Shown: positions 17,267 to 26,213, counted from the stretch's first letter. The stretch: 64,000 nt of DNA from an uncultured Eubacteriales bacterium (GCA_902778055.1 CACYWL010000010.1:1-64000), one strand, 5' to 3'. The notes: generated by a model not told the origin, from the letters alone. Numbers and translations: made by a program.

Positions 17267-18252
17267 GCATCAGGAAAATCCGGGGCAGGGCAATCATTCT
17301 GACGGTTTTGCAGGGACTCCTCCTGCTGGCTGTCCTCTCCGCCATGTTTTCAACGATTATCAGTCTTTTTTTCAGCTCGATGATGGAGGGCGGTATAGGA
17401 TCAGCCGACTTATCCGGACAGGCGGCCGTTTCAGAAACACCGGCACAGGTGAACGCTGAGGAACCGGTCCCGGAACTTACTGAGGAAGATGCCGGCAGAT
17501 TGGAAGAGATGCTGGCTGCCAGACTGGCTTCCATAAAGCCGAAGGCTGCTGTCATGTGGTTTGCCTTGTCCCTGCTGTTTCTGATGATGGCCCTTACTTT
17601 GAAACATGAGTGGAAGTATAATCTGTTTCGCTATGGAATCGGGGCGGTGCTCTTTGCCTGCTGCGCTGTGATCTTCCTGATTTCAGAAACCGGCAATGTG
17701 TACAGAATAACAGCGATTCTTCATATGCTTGGGCTGGCCGCAGACCACCTGTTTTCCATTGTGAAGAATCATAAGGTTCGTAATGTGATATTCCGGGTTC
17801 TCGGCGTCCTGCTGCTGGGCGCCGGAATGGCTTTCGACGGAAAGACCGCGCTTATGCTTGTACTGGTGCTGACAATTCCCCGGATTTTCTACTATATTGC
17901 CCGGATTTCCTTCTCCCAGGTAAAACTGGATGTGCTGAGCAGGATCATCCGGAAAACATATGCGGCGGAGATCCTTTTCGGTATGCTGCTGCTGATCACG
18001 GCGTTTTCCATCGTATTGCCGAATTTTGAACTGAACATCAACACCTTCGGTGACGCGCTTTGGTATTGTTTCGCAATCGTAACGACCATCGGATTCGGGG
18101 ATATCACAGCCGTTACGATTCCCGGAAGGATTATATCTGTTATCCTGGGGCTTTACGGTCTCATTGTGGTTGCACTGATCACATCAATTATTGTTAACTT
18201 CTACAGTGAGACAAAGAATGCCGGGGATGAGAATCCTGCAGATTCAATGTAA
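17263..18252 (+). CDS. Potassium-channel-like membrane protein (Ion_trans_2 pore)
   Basis: 329 residues. The C-terminal third is a two-helix pore: helix near 228-248, pore helix and the K+ selectivity filter TTIGFGD at residues 274-280, then the inner helix (VILGLYGLIVVALITSIIVNFYSE). Before this lie an N-terminal helix, a 60-residue acidic extracytoplasmic loop (SETPAQVNAEEPVPELTEED) and about five more helices without an obvious Arg-rich S4 voltage sensor. No RCK/TrkA regulatory domain follows, as the protein ends soon after the inner helix. The start overlaps the preceding membrane-protein gene by four bases. Gating by that partner is a plausible inference. Confidence 0.8.
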   Translation: MSIRKIRGRAIILTVLQGLLLLAVLSAMFSTIISLFFSSMMEGGIGSADLSGQAAVSETPAQVNAEEPVPELTEEDAGRLEEMLAARLASIKPKAAVMWFALSLLFLMMALTLKHEWKYNLFRYGIGAVLFACCAVIFLISETGNVYRITAILHMLGLAADHLFSIVKNHKVRNVIFRVLGVLLLGAGMAFDGKTALMLVLVLTIPRIFYYIARISFSQVKLDVLSRIIRKTYAAEILFGMLLLITAFSIVLPNFELNINTFGDALWYCFAIVTTIGFGDITAVTIPGRIISVILGLYGLIVVALITSIIVNFYSETKNAGDENPADSM

Positions 18253-18267
18253 GAATGGAGTGTAACG

Positions 18268-18380
18268 ATGAAAAAAACTGTTTCTGTCATGATTCAGGCA
18301 TTGGACTCTACCTGATGATCGCCGGCGCAGTGATCCTGGCGGTGATTGCTTTTTCCGCAATCAAGGAAAAACAGAGTTAG
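18268..18380 (+). pseudogene. Frameshifted small single-pass membrane protein
   Basis: An ATG with GGAG upstream opens MKKTVSVMIQALDST and stops at 18315. The adjacent frame from about 18303 reads GLYLMIAGAVILAVIAFSAIKEKQS and stops at 18380, a typical transmembrane helix with a basic end. One indel near 18298-18305 would join them into a protein of about 36 residues. It could also be a sequencing error. It sits between the channel gene and the PAP2 gene. Confidence 0.55.
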
Positions 18381-18428
18381 TTTCGGGCAGTGGAATCTGT
18401 CAGTTTGTTTAAGCGGGAGATGAATCTC

Positions 18429-19328
18429 ATGAACAGAAAAACCATTATGTCGGTGCCGGTGGCTTGCTTCTGGTCGGTCATCACGACGTGCGTACTGGGA
18501 ATCATCATCGGTTCCTTCTGGGACTTTGACATCAATGTCGCGCTGGCTAACAAAACGGATCTGGGGTCGTTCTTTGCCACCTACGGCTCTTACTTCTCCT
18601 ATTGTCTGTATCCGGCAGCGGGAGCCTGCCTGTACGTTGGGCTGAAAAAGAAGGGCGACAGGTATCGCCTGCTGGCCTGGACGCTTCTGATTCTTGGCTG
18701 GTTCATGGCGGTCTATTATTCCAACAACTATAACGGCAAGGCCGTCCGCGCCCTGTTCGGCTATACAGCAGGGGAATCCTCCGCGGCACTGTCCGCGCTC
18801 AGCTGGCTGTTCTGGGCGGTTCTGTATGGATGGGTGCCGTTTGTGGTCATCCGCTTGGTGGATAACGGCAATCCGGACAAGCTGATCGCGGTCGGCGCGG
18901 CGATTCTCATTGCGGGCATCGCCGCGGACAATGTGAACCTCTGGCTCAAGCAGGTGGCCTCCCGTCCGAGGTACAAGTATCTGATCACGCTGGAATATCC
19001 GAAAAGCGAATTCCGCAACTGGTGGCAGATGATTCCGAATCTGGCGGGCAGCAACGATAACTTCAAATCCTGGCCCAGCGGCAACATGACCATTGCCAGC
19101 ATGATGTTCTCCTTGCCGATGCTAACTGACGTGATGAAAAAGCGCAGCAACAGAAAAAACCTGATTGCCTTTATTCTATCCTGCGTGTTTGTCTTGATCT
19201 ATGGCTATAACCGGATCCACATGACCAACCATTTCCTGTCAGACGTCTGCTTTGGAACACTGATCACGTACCTGATTTATTCGCTCATATGCACTGCGTT
19301 TCTGCGTACGGAAGTAAACTTGCACTGA
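18429..19328 (+). CDS. PAP2-family membrane phosphatase
   Basis: 299 residues. Starts at 18390 and 18420 are possible, but the ATG at 18429 has GGGAG at proper spacing. Multiple membrane helices carry the three phosphatase motifs: LKQVASRPRY near residue 174 (KxxxxxxRP), WPSGN near 215 (PSGH with His replaced by Asn) and RIHMTNHFLSD near 260-270 (RxxxxxHxxxD). The His-to-Asn change in motif 2 is unusual, since that His normally acts as general acid. The enzyme family dephosphorylates lipid phosphates such as undecaprenyl pyrophosphate or phosphatidate. The context is the accessory membrane-gene stretch. Confidence 0.8.
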   Translation: MNRKTIMSVPVACFWSVITTCVLGIIIGSFWDFDINVALANKTDLGSFFATYGSYFSYCLYPAAGACLYVGLKKKGDRYRLLAWTLLILGWFMAVYYSNNYNGKAVRALFGYTAGESSAALSALSWLFWAVLYGWVPFVVIRLVDNGNPDKLIAVGAAILIAGIAADNVNLWLKQVASRPRYKYLITLEYPKSEFRNWWQMIPNLAGSNDNFKSWPSGNMTIASMMFSLPMLTDVMKKRSNRKNLIAFILSCVFVLIYGYNRIHMTNHFLSDVCFGTLITYLIYSLICTAFLRTEVNLH

Positions 19329-19531
19329 GAATGAGGGATTGCGCCTCAAGGCGCTTCCAGTATATGCCTCTATCACAAGAACTTGTCTGATGACTGCGGG
19401 AGGTGAGGTACAGAAAAAAGCCCCTCCGCTGTGAAAGCGATACGACCAGTTTGTTCCCTCGTTCGCGCTCATGGCTGGAAGGAAGGAAAACTGCCCCATC
19501 ATTCAATCAAAATAGAAAGAAGGAAAGAATC

Positions 19532-19732
19532 ATGAACAAAACCCTGAAAGCCATTCTGACGTTCGTCGGTGTTACTCCTGCCTGCGCGGCTGTCAGCTCC
19601 CTGGTGACCAGTCTGCTTGAAAAGATTCCTTTCATGGAAGAATTCACCAAGCCTTTCACCTGGATCCTGGCTGTCGCTCTGGGCGCTTGCGGCGCTTACA
19701 TGACCTACAAGGAAAAGCCCAAAAAGCAGTAA
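19532..19732 (+). CDS. Small two-helix membrane protein
   Basis: 66 residues, ATG preceded by AAGGAA. Helix 1 (AILTFVGVTPACAAVSSLVTSLL) and helix 2 (FTWILAVALGACGAYMTY) are joined by a charged loop, with a lysine-rich end (KEKPKKQ). No family recognised. Size, two small-residue-rich helices and a basic tail fit a small membrane or holin-like protein, but no lysis partner is present. A 200-base non-coding gap separates it from the PAP2 gene. Confidence 0.6.
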   Translation: MNKTLKAILTFVGVTPACAAVSSLVTSLLEKIPFMEEFTKPFTWILAVALGACGAYMTYKEKPKKQ

Positions 19733-19900
19733 GGCCCATGACTGCCCCGTAAACCGCGATGCAGCGGATGGGGAGGGAACCGTTCTTTGAGCTTCAAAGA
19801 ACGGTTCCCTCCATATAAACCCTTGGATAAACACAGGACGTGTATATAAAAGGAAAAACAGCGGCCCGCGGCGAATGATGCAAGGCAAAGGAAGATTCTG

Positions 19901-19939
19901 ATGAACGTATATGATTTTGACGGGACGATGCGTATTTAG
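19901..19939 (+). pseudogene. Start of a HAD-type phosphatase gene (remnant)
   Basis: After AAAGGAAG, an ATG opens MNVYDFDGTMRI and stops at once. MNVYDFD followed by a GT or KT pair is the classic beginning of HAD-family phosphatases (motif I DxDxT region). The body of the gene is missing or scrambled in the following bases. Confidence 0.5.
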
Positions 19940-20360
19940 CGGATAAAGATATTTTACTTCGACCGATGATCTTAAGAATTATGTTGAATCTGAGATCCTG
20001 CAAAGACAGCAAATCAAATCAAAAGGGTGGATCAGTTCTGCTGCTCGCCCTGGCCGGGCTGCCGGAATCGGAAAAAAGCCGACAGGGAAAAATGCCGGCA
20101 GAATAGTAAAGGGCATTGAGCCCGAAATAGAAAACTAATGAAAGGAAGACGAGTTTGAACTAAAATAGAAAGAACATATCGTGAACGTAAGGAAACAGAA
20201 GAAAATCTGGGGTTTATTTTGGGGTTTACTCGCCCGAACTGCAATGTGATTTAACGAGTTCTAAGCGCTCGTAATAGCTGTGAAACAAGGCTGTCAACGA
20301 CGTCAAGAAATATGAAGTATAAGGCTTTGAGAAAAAATATCACAAATCGTCTTGATTCAA

Positions 20361-20402
20361 AACCGCCAAAACGCGGCGATTTTGCCTATTTTGGCGGTTT
20401 TG
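20361..20402 (+). terminator. Hairpin terminator in the decayed region
   Basis: 11-bp stem AACCGCCAAAA/TTTTGGCGGTT with a 17-base loop, followed by TTGTTGG. No upstream gene is evident. Confidence 0.6.
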
Positions 20403-20556
20403 TTGGAGGAGCGCAAGTGGTTGTATGATAATGGCTCTTCGCTGAATCGGCGCGATCAGGGCATCTGTTGGAGTGATACCAGAGTTCATGAATCAAGGAC
20501 AGCCTCAGGCGAAAGACGTTTTCTCCCTAAGACAGAACATATAAGATATTATCTGA

Positions 20557-20592
20557 CGAGGGAACGAAAAGGACCGTCCCTTTCGTTCCCAT
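20557..20592. repeat. Single REP-like hairpin unit
   Basis: GGGAACGAAA (20560-20569) pairs with TTTCGTTCCC (20581-20590), flanking GGACCGTCCC. It is intermediate between the two subtypes seen at 2.6 kb and 5.7 kb. Confidence 0.75.
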
Positions 20593-20701
20593 TTCATCTA
20601 GGTTCATAATACCTCATTTCGCAAGGAAAAAACAATCTCTCCCGAAGCTGTTTCAGCTTCGAAAAAGCTTCGGTGTGCTGTAAAGTATCTTTAAAAAGAC
20701 C

Positions 20702-20731
20702 TTGTGATAAGATCGAAAAATACGATATAAT
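20702..20731 (+). promoter_or_regulatory. Promoter of the 20.8-kb secreted-protein gene
   Basis: TTGTGA and perfect TATAAT with an 18-base spacer, about 60 bases before the start codon. Confidence 0.7.
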
Positions 20732-20791
20732 GAGTGAGCAATAACAGAAGGATTTCCTTACAGGAGGAACGAACAGAAGGGAGTGTTCCGA

Positions 20792-21682
20792 GTGAAAAAA
20801 GCGGTATCACTGTTGCTGGCTGCGATGATGCTGTGCATGGTGTTCGGCGCGACGGCGGAGGAGGGACGGATGGAGCCCCTGTACGCGACGGTGGGCGAGG
20901 CCATGGCGGCCTGCGCGGAGAACCGGGTTATCGCGGGCGGGGTTCCGGACGAGTATTATGCCGTGGTTACGGAGAAGGACGGGAAATCCTACCGCAGCGT
21001 CGCGTATCCCGACGAAAAGATGAAGGAGCTGAACGCAGCGATCGAAGCCCTGGACTACGAGGCGGCGGACTTCTTCGAAAAGCATGAAGCGGCGATGACG
21101 GCCGCGGACGATTATCTGAAGACGCTGCCGATTGCCTACAGCGAGGAGTTCACCGCGCAGCCGCTGACGGAGGAGGAGATGGCGGCCATGCACGGGAAAA
21201 CCATCTCCCAGCTGAATGAGGAAGGCTTTGAGACCGGAAGCTACGGCACGGAGCCGGGGGCGACCGAGGAAGAGGTCCTCATCGTGTTCTCCATGCGCTG
21301 GGGAGTTTTCGATTACGGCTGCGAGGTGGACGCGGACTTTGACCGGTTTGAGGAAGCCCAGGAGCAGGACACCTGCGGCGACCTGGTCGTGAAGGACGTG
21401 AAGCTGAAGGGCATCACCGAGTCCGGATTCGATCTGCGGTTCCATGCGGACGGCACCGTGGAGGAGCCGGAGGATCCCTTCGCGGAGATGAACGAAGTCA
21501 TCACGGAGATCGGTCAGGCGCTCGAAAAGGTCCTCGCAGGAGAAGAGGTGGACATGGAAGCGTTTGCCGCAGAACTGAAGGAAAAGTATCCTGAGCAGGC
21601 GGAGCTGATCGACATGTACATGGAGCTGTACCGCAGCATCGGCGCGGAAGCTCTGGCCGCCATGCTGACCCCCGCACAATAA
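20792..21682 (+). CDS. Secreted protein of unknown function
   Basis: 296 residues from GTG at 20792 (GAAGGGA upstream); GTG at 20783 is too close to that site. A signal peptide is clear: KKAVSLLLAAMMLCMVFGATAEE, cleavage probably after ATA near residue 22. The mature part is acidic, mixed helix/strand, with a central SMRWGVFDYGCEVDADFDRFEE and a Glu-rich helical C-terminus (LEKVLAGEEVDMEAFAAEL). No family recognised, no catalytic motif seen. It has its own promoter. Its neighbours are a decayed stretch upstream and a REP-like array plus another secreted protein downstream. Confidence 0.75.
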   Translation: MKKAVSLLLAAMMLCMVFGATAEEGRMEPLYATVGEAMAACAENRVIAGGVPDEYYAVVTEKDGKSYRSVAYPDEKMKELNAAIEALDYEAADFFEKHEAAMTAADDYLKTLPIAYSEEFTAQPLTEEEMAAMHGKTISQLNEEGFETGSYGTEPGATEEEVLIVFSMRWGVFDYGCEVDADFDRFEEAQEQDTCGDLVVKDVKLKGITESGFDLRFHADGTVEEPEDPFAEMNEVITEIGQALEKVLAGEEVDMEAFAAELKEKYPEQAELIDMYMELYRSIGAEALAAMLTPAQ

Positions 21683-21776
21683 ACAGATCCGCGGGAAGGG
21701 GGCCGAAGCTTCGGGGATGACGGGCTGCAATCACCGGTAAACGAGGTCAGGAACCTGCCTTACGTCCTGTAAAAAT

Positions 21777-21884
21777 GAGACCAGGAACCGTCCCCCTGTC
21801 TCAGGAACCGTCCCCCTGTCTCATGATGTCTCATGAGACTGGGAACCGTCCCCCTGTCTCACGGTCTCCATCCCCCGGTCTCGG
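21777..21884. repeat. REP-like hairpin array, three to four units
   Basis: Units GAGACCAGGAACCGTCC/CCCTGTCTC at 21777-21802, AGGAACCGTCCCCCTGTCTC at 21803-21822, GAGACTGGGAACCGTCC/CCCTGTCTC at 21835-21860, and a degenerate copy to about 21884. GAGAC pairs with GTCTC in the complete units. Confidence 0.88.
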
Positions 21885-22000
21885 GTCCCGCCGCATTTGA
21901 CTTTGCGGCGGATTGACAGTATTATAATAATATGTTGTTTCTTTGGCAGCCCCTGGTCTGGGCAGGATTCCGGACTCCGGAGGAAAGGGAAAAAACAAAA

Positions 22001-24841
22001 ATGAAAAGATGGATGGCGGTGCTGACGGCGCTCCTGATGCTGCTGCAGACGGCCGGGCCGGTTTCTGCGTTCGCGGCGGATCCGACCATGACGGTCACGG
22101 TGTATGACGATGAAGGCGGCATTATTTTCCAGGGATCCTATACGGGGAAAGAGTTTAATAACGATCAAATCGACACCTACTTTACGGGCTTGACCGCCGA
22201 GCAGAAGGAAGCGATCGGGAAATCCACCAACATCAAGGTGGAAAGCAGCCCGGCAGAAGGGGAGCCGGGTCCGGAAGTCCATGCCTCGGATAATGCGAAA
22301 GGGCAGGGCGTGGAGCTGGAGATCGGCACAAAAACCGAAACGGTATACGCCGAAGGCCAGACTGAGGTGACGGTGACAGGGGATGGCGTGAATTCCCAGA
22401 TGGTCGGAATCGTTGCGCAGGAAAGCTCCGTCGTGACCGTTGAGGCGGATGTGGATGCACAGTATTTCGGGATCCTTGCGCAGGATGACGCGACCGTAAC
22501 GGTCGGGGAAAGTGTGAATGCGCAGGATACCGGCGTGATCGCGGAGGATCACTCGACTGTTACGGTCGGGGACGGCATTGAAGCACAGCTGGACGGCGTG
22601 GCAGCGATTGACAACTCGACGGTTCAGGTGACCGGCGATATACAGGCCGGACATGTGGACAGCGCGGGCGAAGCTGTCGGAGACGGGATCCTTGCGGAGG
22701 ATCAGGCAAAGGTGACCGTGACCGGCGACGTCAGCGGATACGACGCCGGGATCCGTGCCCAGGATGAAGCCAAGGTTACCGTGAAGGGAGATGTGAGCAC
22801 ACAGGGGGATTCATCCAGCGCGGTGATCACCGTCGGGTCCCCTGTGGTGAAGGTTGAAGGCAATATCTCTGCGGACGACGCCTGGGGCATTTATGCAAAT
22901 GACTGCTATACGGATCCATCGACCGGCACCGAGGTATATGTGGATAATCACTCGCAGATCACGGTGACCGGAAACGTAACCGCTGACATGGACGCCGTGA
23001 CCGTCCTGAACCATGCCGAGGTGAAAATCGGCGGCGACGTCTCGAGCTCGAGCGCGGACGGTATCTATGCGGTCGCTTCACATATTGACGGTCCGAATAC
23101 GGGAAATGAGTCCACGGTCATCGTGGGCGGAAATGTCAGCGCATACGGGGACGGTATCGTCGCTGCGGATCAGGCCCATGTGGAGGTGGGCGGAAATGTG
23201 ACGGCCGGGCATATCGATTCGGACGGCGAGCCGGCAGGGTTCGGCATCGCCGCCTACGGACAGGCGGAGGTTACCGTGGAGGGAAACGTGTCCTCGGAGG
23301 CCTTCGGCATCCGGGCGAACGATTCCGCGAAGGTTACTGTCGGGGGAAACGTGGAAGTTCAGGAGAGCGGCGTGATCGTTCAGGGCTCGTCTGAGGTCAC
23401 GGTGGCCGGAAATCTGACTGCCTCGGAGGGACTCGGCATCTACACCGATGTTGAAGATGAAGACGGCAATCTCGCGGAGAACCACGCCAGTGTGACCGTG
23501 GACGGCAATGTGACGACCTCCGGCATGTGGGACGCGGTCTGGACAGCCAGCCAGGCCGAGGTGACCGTGCACGGCAATGTCACCGCAGAGGGAGAGAACG
23601 CGAGTGCCATTGCCGCGCTCACCAGCGGATTTGAAACTGAGGACATCGGGAATCAGTCCACCATTGTCGTGGACGGGAACGCCACCGCAAAGCAAGCCGC
23701 CGCGATCATCATGACGGACGATGCGAAGATCACCGTCTGGGGGAATGTGACCGGCGGATCCCAGTCGGAGGAAGAGGAGGAGCCCGCTCCGGATCCATCC
23801 ACGCTCAGCGAGGAGCAGAAGGCTTTCCAGGAGGCACGGGACAAGGCCTATGAGAATGTGGAAACCGCGGAGCGGCAGGATGGGGCGGTTGAGATCTACC
23901 TGGATGAGGACGGCAGCAAGGGGCAGCTCATCATCGGCGGCACGGTTACAGCGGCCGGAGGGGATGTTCCGATCGTCATCAACTACACCGTGAAGGACGA
24001 AAGCAGACTGACGGAGATGCCGGATCTGCCGGAAATGAAGATTTACGAGATCGCGCCCAAGGACGGGGAGTTCTTCGATGTAAACGTTTCGCTGGAGAAG
24101 GAACTGAATTACAGCTGGACGGACGGAGGGGGCAGCACGAAGACCGCTCAGGAAACGACGGACGAAAGAGTACAGCTGTCTGAAGAGGATCACGCGAAGA
24201 TGGTCGAGGCCATCGCGGCGGCGATACAGTACATCATCAGGCTGGACGCGAGCCTGGACAACGCCACTGTCGAGATGCCGGGCCACTATGACGCGGCAAA
24301 CGGGATTTTCACATCGCACGAAAACGAAGCCGTCTCCGTCACGGTTACGCCGGACGCGGGATATGAATTTGACGGTCAGATCCAGGCGACGGGCAATTAC
24401 ACCCTGACTCCGAATGAGGACGGCAGCTGGACGCTGACCGTGCTGCGGGGCGGCGGCGTTACCCTGAGCGCGGTGATTACCAGGCGGCCGGAAGAGCCCA
24501 GGCAGCCGGAAGAGGCGGACCAGTCCCCCAGCGGGATGGATCATCCGGCAGTTGGCAGGATTGTCCGGTTCGGCCGGTATGATTTCAACGGGGACGGAGA
24601 GGCGGAGGAACTGACCTGGAAAATCCTGAGGGCCGCGGGCGGATATGCCCGGCTGGCGATGTTCACCGGCATCGATGCCATTCCGGAGGATTTTGACAGC
24701 GCATTCAACGAGCACGAGAAAGCCCAGATCCGGGAGGGAAGCCTGATGGCGCTGGATCATGGGATGGCCAGGGAAATCTTCCGCGACGGGCTGATCCACC
24801 CCAGCATGTATGTGAGGATGGAAGCGCTGGATCTGGATTGA
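22001..24841 (+). CDS. Large secreted beta-solenoid-like repeat protein
   Basis: 946 residues from the ATG at 22001, with GGAGGAAAGGG upstream. A signal peptide ends near residue 26 (LLQTAGPVSAFAADP). Residues about 110-580 are a long run of degenerate repeats of roughly 20-28 residues built on VTV-x-GDV/GNV followed by a short GI(x)A(x)D or similar turn. This is the pattern of a right-handed parallel beta-helix such as adhesins or surface proteins. An acidic Glu/Pro-rich linker follows (SEEEEEPAPDPS), then a beta-rich domain like an InlB-type repeat (VSVTVTPDAGYEFDG). The last 100 residues form an acidic/aromatic domain (VGRIVRFGRYDFNGDGEAEELTWK). No LPXTG anchor seen. The role is unknown; adhesion or glycan binding is a guess. 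Confidence 0.8.
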   Translation: MKRWMAVLTALLMLLQTAGPVSAFAADPTMTVTVYDDEGGIIFQGSYTGKEFNNDQIDTYFTGLTAEQKEAIGKSTNIKVESSPAEGEPGPEVHASDNAKGQGVELEIGTKTETVYAEGQTEVTVTGDGVNSQMVGIVAQESSVVTVEADVDAQYFGILAQDDATVTVGESVNAQDTGVIAEDHSTVTVGDGIEAQLDGVAAIDNSTVQVTGDIQAGHVDSAGEAVGDGILAEDQAKVTVTGDVSGYDAGIRAQDEAKVTVKGDVSTQGDSSSAVITVGSPVVKVEGNISADDAWGIYANDCYTDPSTGTEVYVDNHSQITVTGNVTADMDAVTVLNHAEVKIGGDVSSSSADGIYAVASHIDGPNTGNESTVIVGGNVSAYGDGIVAADQAHVEVGGNVTAGHIDSDGEPAGFGIAAYGQAEVTVEGNVSSEAFGIRANDSAKVTVGGNVEVQESGVIVQGSSEVTVAGNLTASEGLGIYTDVEDEDGNLAENHASVTVDGNVTTSGMWDAVWTASQAEVTVHGNVTAEGENASAIAALTSGFETEDIGNQSTIVVDGNATAKQAAAIIMTDDAKITVWGNVTGGSQSEEEEEPAPDPSTLSEEQKAFQEARDKAYENVETAERQDGAVEIYLDEDGSKGQLIIGGTVTAAGGDVPIVINYTVKDESRLTEMPDLPEMKIYEIAPKDGEFFDVNVSLEKELNYSWTDGGGSTKTAQETTDERVQLSEEDHAKMVEAIAAAIQYIIRLDASLDNATVEMPGHYDAANGIFTSHENEAVSVTVTPDAGYEFDGQIQATGNYTLTPNEDGSWTLTVLRGGGVTLSAVITRRPEEPRQPEEADQSPSGMDHPAVGRIVRFGRYDFNGDGEAEELTWKILRAAGGYARLAMFTGIDAIPEDFDSAFNEHEKAQIREGSLMALDHGMAREIFRDGLIHPSMYVRMEALDLD

Positions 24842-24862
24842 AAATAAGCGTGAGAAACGGTG

Positions 24863-24896
24863 AGAGGGCCCCTGCGGAAACGCGGGGGCCTCTTTC
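24863..24896 (+). terminator. Terminator of the repeat-protein gene
   Basis: 10-bp stem GGCCCCTGCG/CGCGGGGGCC with a GAAA tetraloop, followed by TCTTTC. Confidence 0.8.
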
Positions 24897-24940
24897 ATCT
24901 CAGGGGAAAGTTACAAAAATCTGAACAATTCCGCGATGTG

Positions 24941-24969
24941 TTGAAAAAAGATTCGGAGTATGATAGCAT
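24941..24969 (+). promoter_or_regulatory. Promoter of the phn transporter operon
   Basis: TTGAAA and TAGCAT with a 17-base spacer, about 50 bases before phnD. Confidence 0.6.
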
Positions 24970-25019
24970 ACGGACGTGCCTGAGGGCACAGAAATCATCT
25001 TGATGAGGAGATTGAATTC

Positions 25020-26078
25020 ATGAAGAAACTGCTCGCGGTGCTCCTGACTGTGCTGATGGTGTTCGGATGCGTCTCCGCTCTGGCGGACAACGTGAAGATG
25101 GACAAGCTGACCTTCGAGTTTGTTCCCTCCAAGGACGCGGACGTGATCATCACCGGAACCAAGAACCTGCCCGAACTGGTCAAGGCTGAAATGGCCAAAC
25201 TGGGCTACGACATCGGCGAAGTGGAAATCACTGTGGGAACCAACTACAACGCGACCGGCGAAGCCATGGCTGCGGGCTCCATCGATGTGGGCTGGCTGCC
25301 CGGCGGCACCTACGCGATCTACAGCGCCAACAAGGAAGTGGACGTCATCCTGACCGCCACCCGTGCCGGCCTGAGCAATGACAGCGAAGATCCCACCACC
25401 TGGAACGGCGACGCCAACAAGACCCTGCCCACCGACAAGCAGGTGACCTTCTACCGCTCCCTGATCTACGCCACGCCCTCCGAATACGGCAAGCAGCTGG
25501 CGGCCAAGGTGAACGCGGGCGAAGCCCTGACCTGGGAAGATCTGGCCAAGGCGACCTGGGCCGTGGCGGCGACTTCCTCCTCTGCCGGATACATCTATCC
25601 CACCATGTGGCTGATGGAAAATTATGACGGCAAAAAGATCACCGACATCCAGGCTGAAGGCGGCAACGTGATTCAGCTGGGCTACGGCGACGCTTTCGCG
25701 CAGGCTGCCGCGGAGCAGGTGGACATCATCTGCTGCTATGCCGACGGCCGCCGCGACTACGAAATCGCCTGGAACCTGCCTGTGGATCAGAAGGACGAGA
25801 CCGGCAAGCAGGGCATGGGCCGCGAGGATTCCATCTGGAACGAGATGAACGTCATCGGCGTGACCGAGGGCATCTACAATGACACCGTGGCCGTGACCAC
25901 CGCGAAGCCCGAGATCTACAATCCCGAGTTCATCAACGCGCTGCAGACCGCTCTGATCAACATCATCAACACCGACGAGGGCAAGGAGATCTTCTCCGTG
26001 TACAGCCACACCGGCTATGCCATCGCCACCGACAGCGACTATGACGGCGCCCGTGCCGCTCTGAACGCTGTGCAGTAA
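25020..26078 (+). CDS. phnD: Phosphonate/phosphite ABC transporter substrate-binding protein
   Basis: 352 residues with signal peptide MKKLLAVLLTVLMVFGCVSALA. The Cys in VFGC could be a non-canonical lipid attachment site; otherwise cleavage is after ALA. PhnD-family features: FEFVPSKDADVI near the mature N-terminus, ITVGTNYNATGEAMAAGSIDVGWLPGGTYAI (ligand-binding loops), AATSSSAGYIYP (phosphonate-binding Ser cluster). It captures phosphonate, phosphite or a related phosphorus compound for PhnC/PhnE. The ATG follows GATGAGGAG. Codon usage is strongly biased, suggesting high expression. A terminator follows before phnC, which would make the binding protein more abundant than the rest. Confidence 0.93.
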   Translation: MKKLLAVLLTVLMVFGCVSALADNVKMDKLTFEFVPSKDADVIITGTKNLPELVKAEMAKLGYDIGEVEITVGTNYNATGEAMAAGSIDVGWLPGGTYAIYSANKEVDVILTATRAGLSNDSEDPTTWNGDANKTLPTDKQVTFYRSLIYATPSEYGKQLAAKVNAGEALTWEDLAKATWAVAATSSSAGYIYPTMWLMENYDGKKITDIQAEGGNVIQLGYGDAFAQAAAEQVDIICCYADGRRDYEIAWNLPVDQKDETGKQGMGREDSIWNEMNVIGVTEGIYNDTVAVTTAKPEIYNPEFINALQTALINIINTDEGKEIFSVYSHTGYAIATDSDYDGARAALNAVQ

Positions 26079-26097
26079 TCCCGAAAAAAGGTACTTT

Positions 26098-26126
26098 CCC
26101 CGGCGGGCTGCCCGCCGGGGTTTTTA
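26098..26126 (+). terminator. Intercistronic terminator between phnD and phnC
   Basis: Perfect 10-bp stem CCCCGGCGGG/CCCGCCGGGG, tight CTG loop, TTTTTA tail. Partial read-through would set a high PhnD to PhnCE ratio. Confidence 0.85.
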
Positions 26127-26213
26127 TGAGACTGCGGCGGGAGCACGGAATTCCGCCGGCGGCCGGGGCGGAGAAATGCGCTGCCGCGGGCGGACCGAAA
26201 GGAGAGCAGAAAG

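Larger units (their letters stand above)
19733..20791. other. About 1 kb of mostly non-coding, decayed sequence
   Basis: Apart from a HAD-phosphatase start remnant (19901), one hairpin terminator (20361-20402), one REP-like unit (20557-20592) and a promoter (20702-20731), I see nothing coding. Many short interrupted frames and lower G+C suggest old deleted material. No transposase or integrase fragment could be recognised. Confidence 0.6.
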
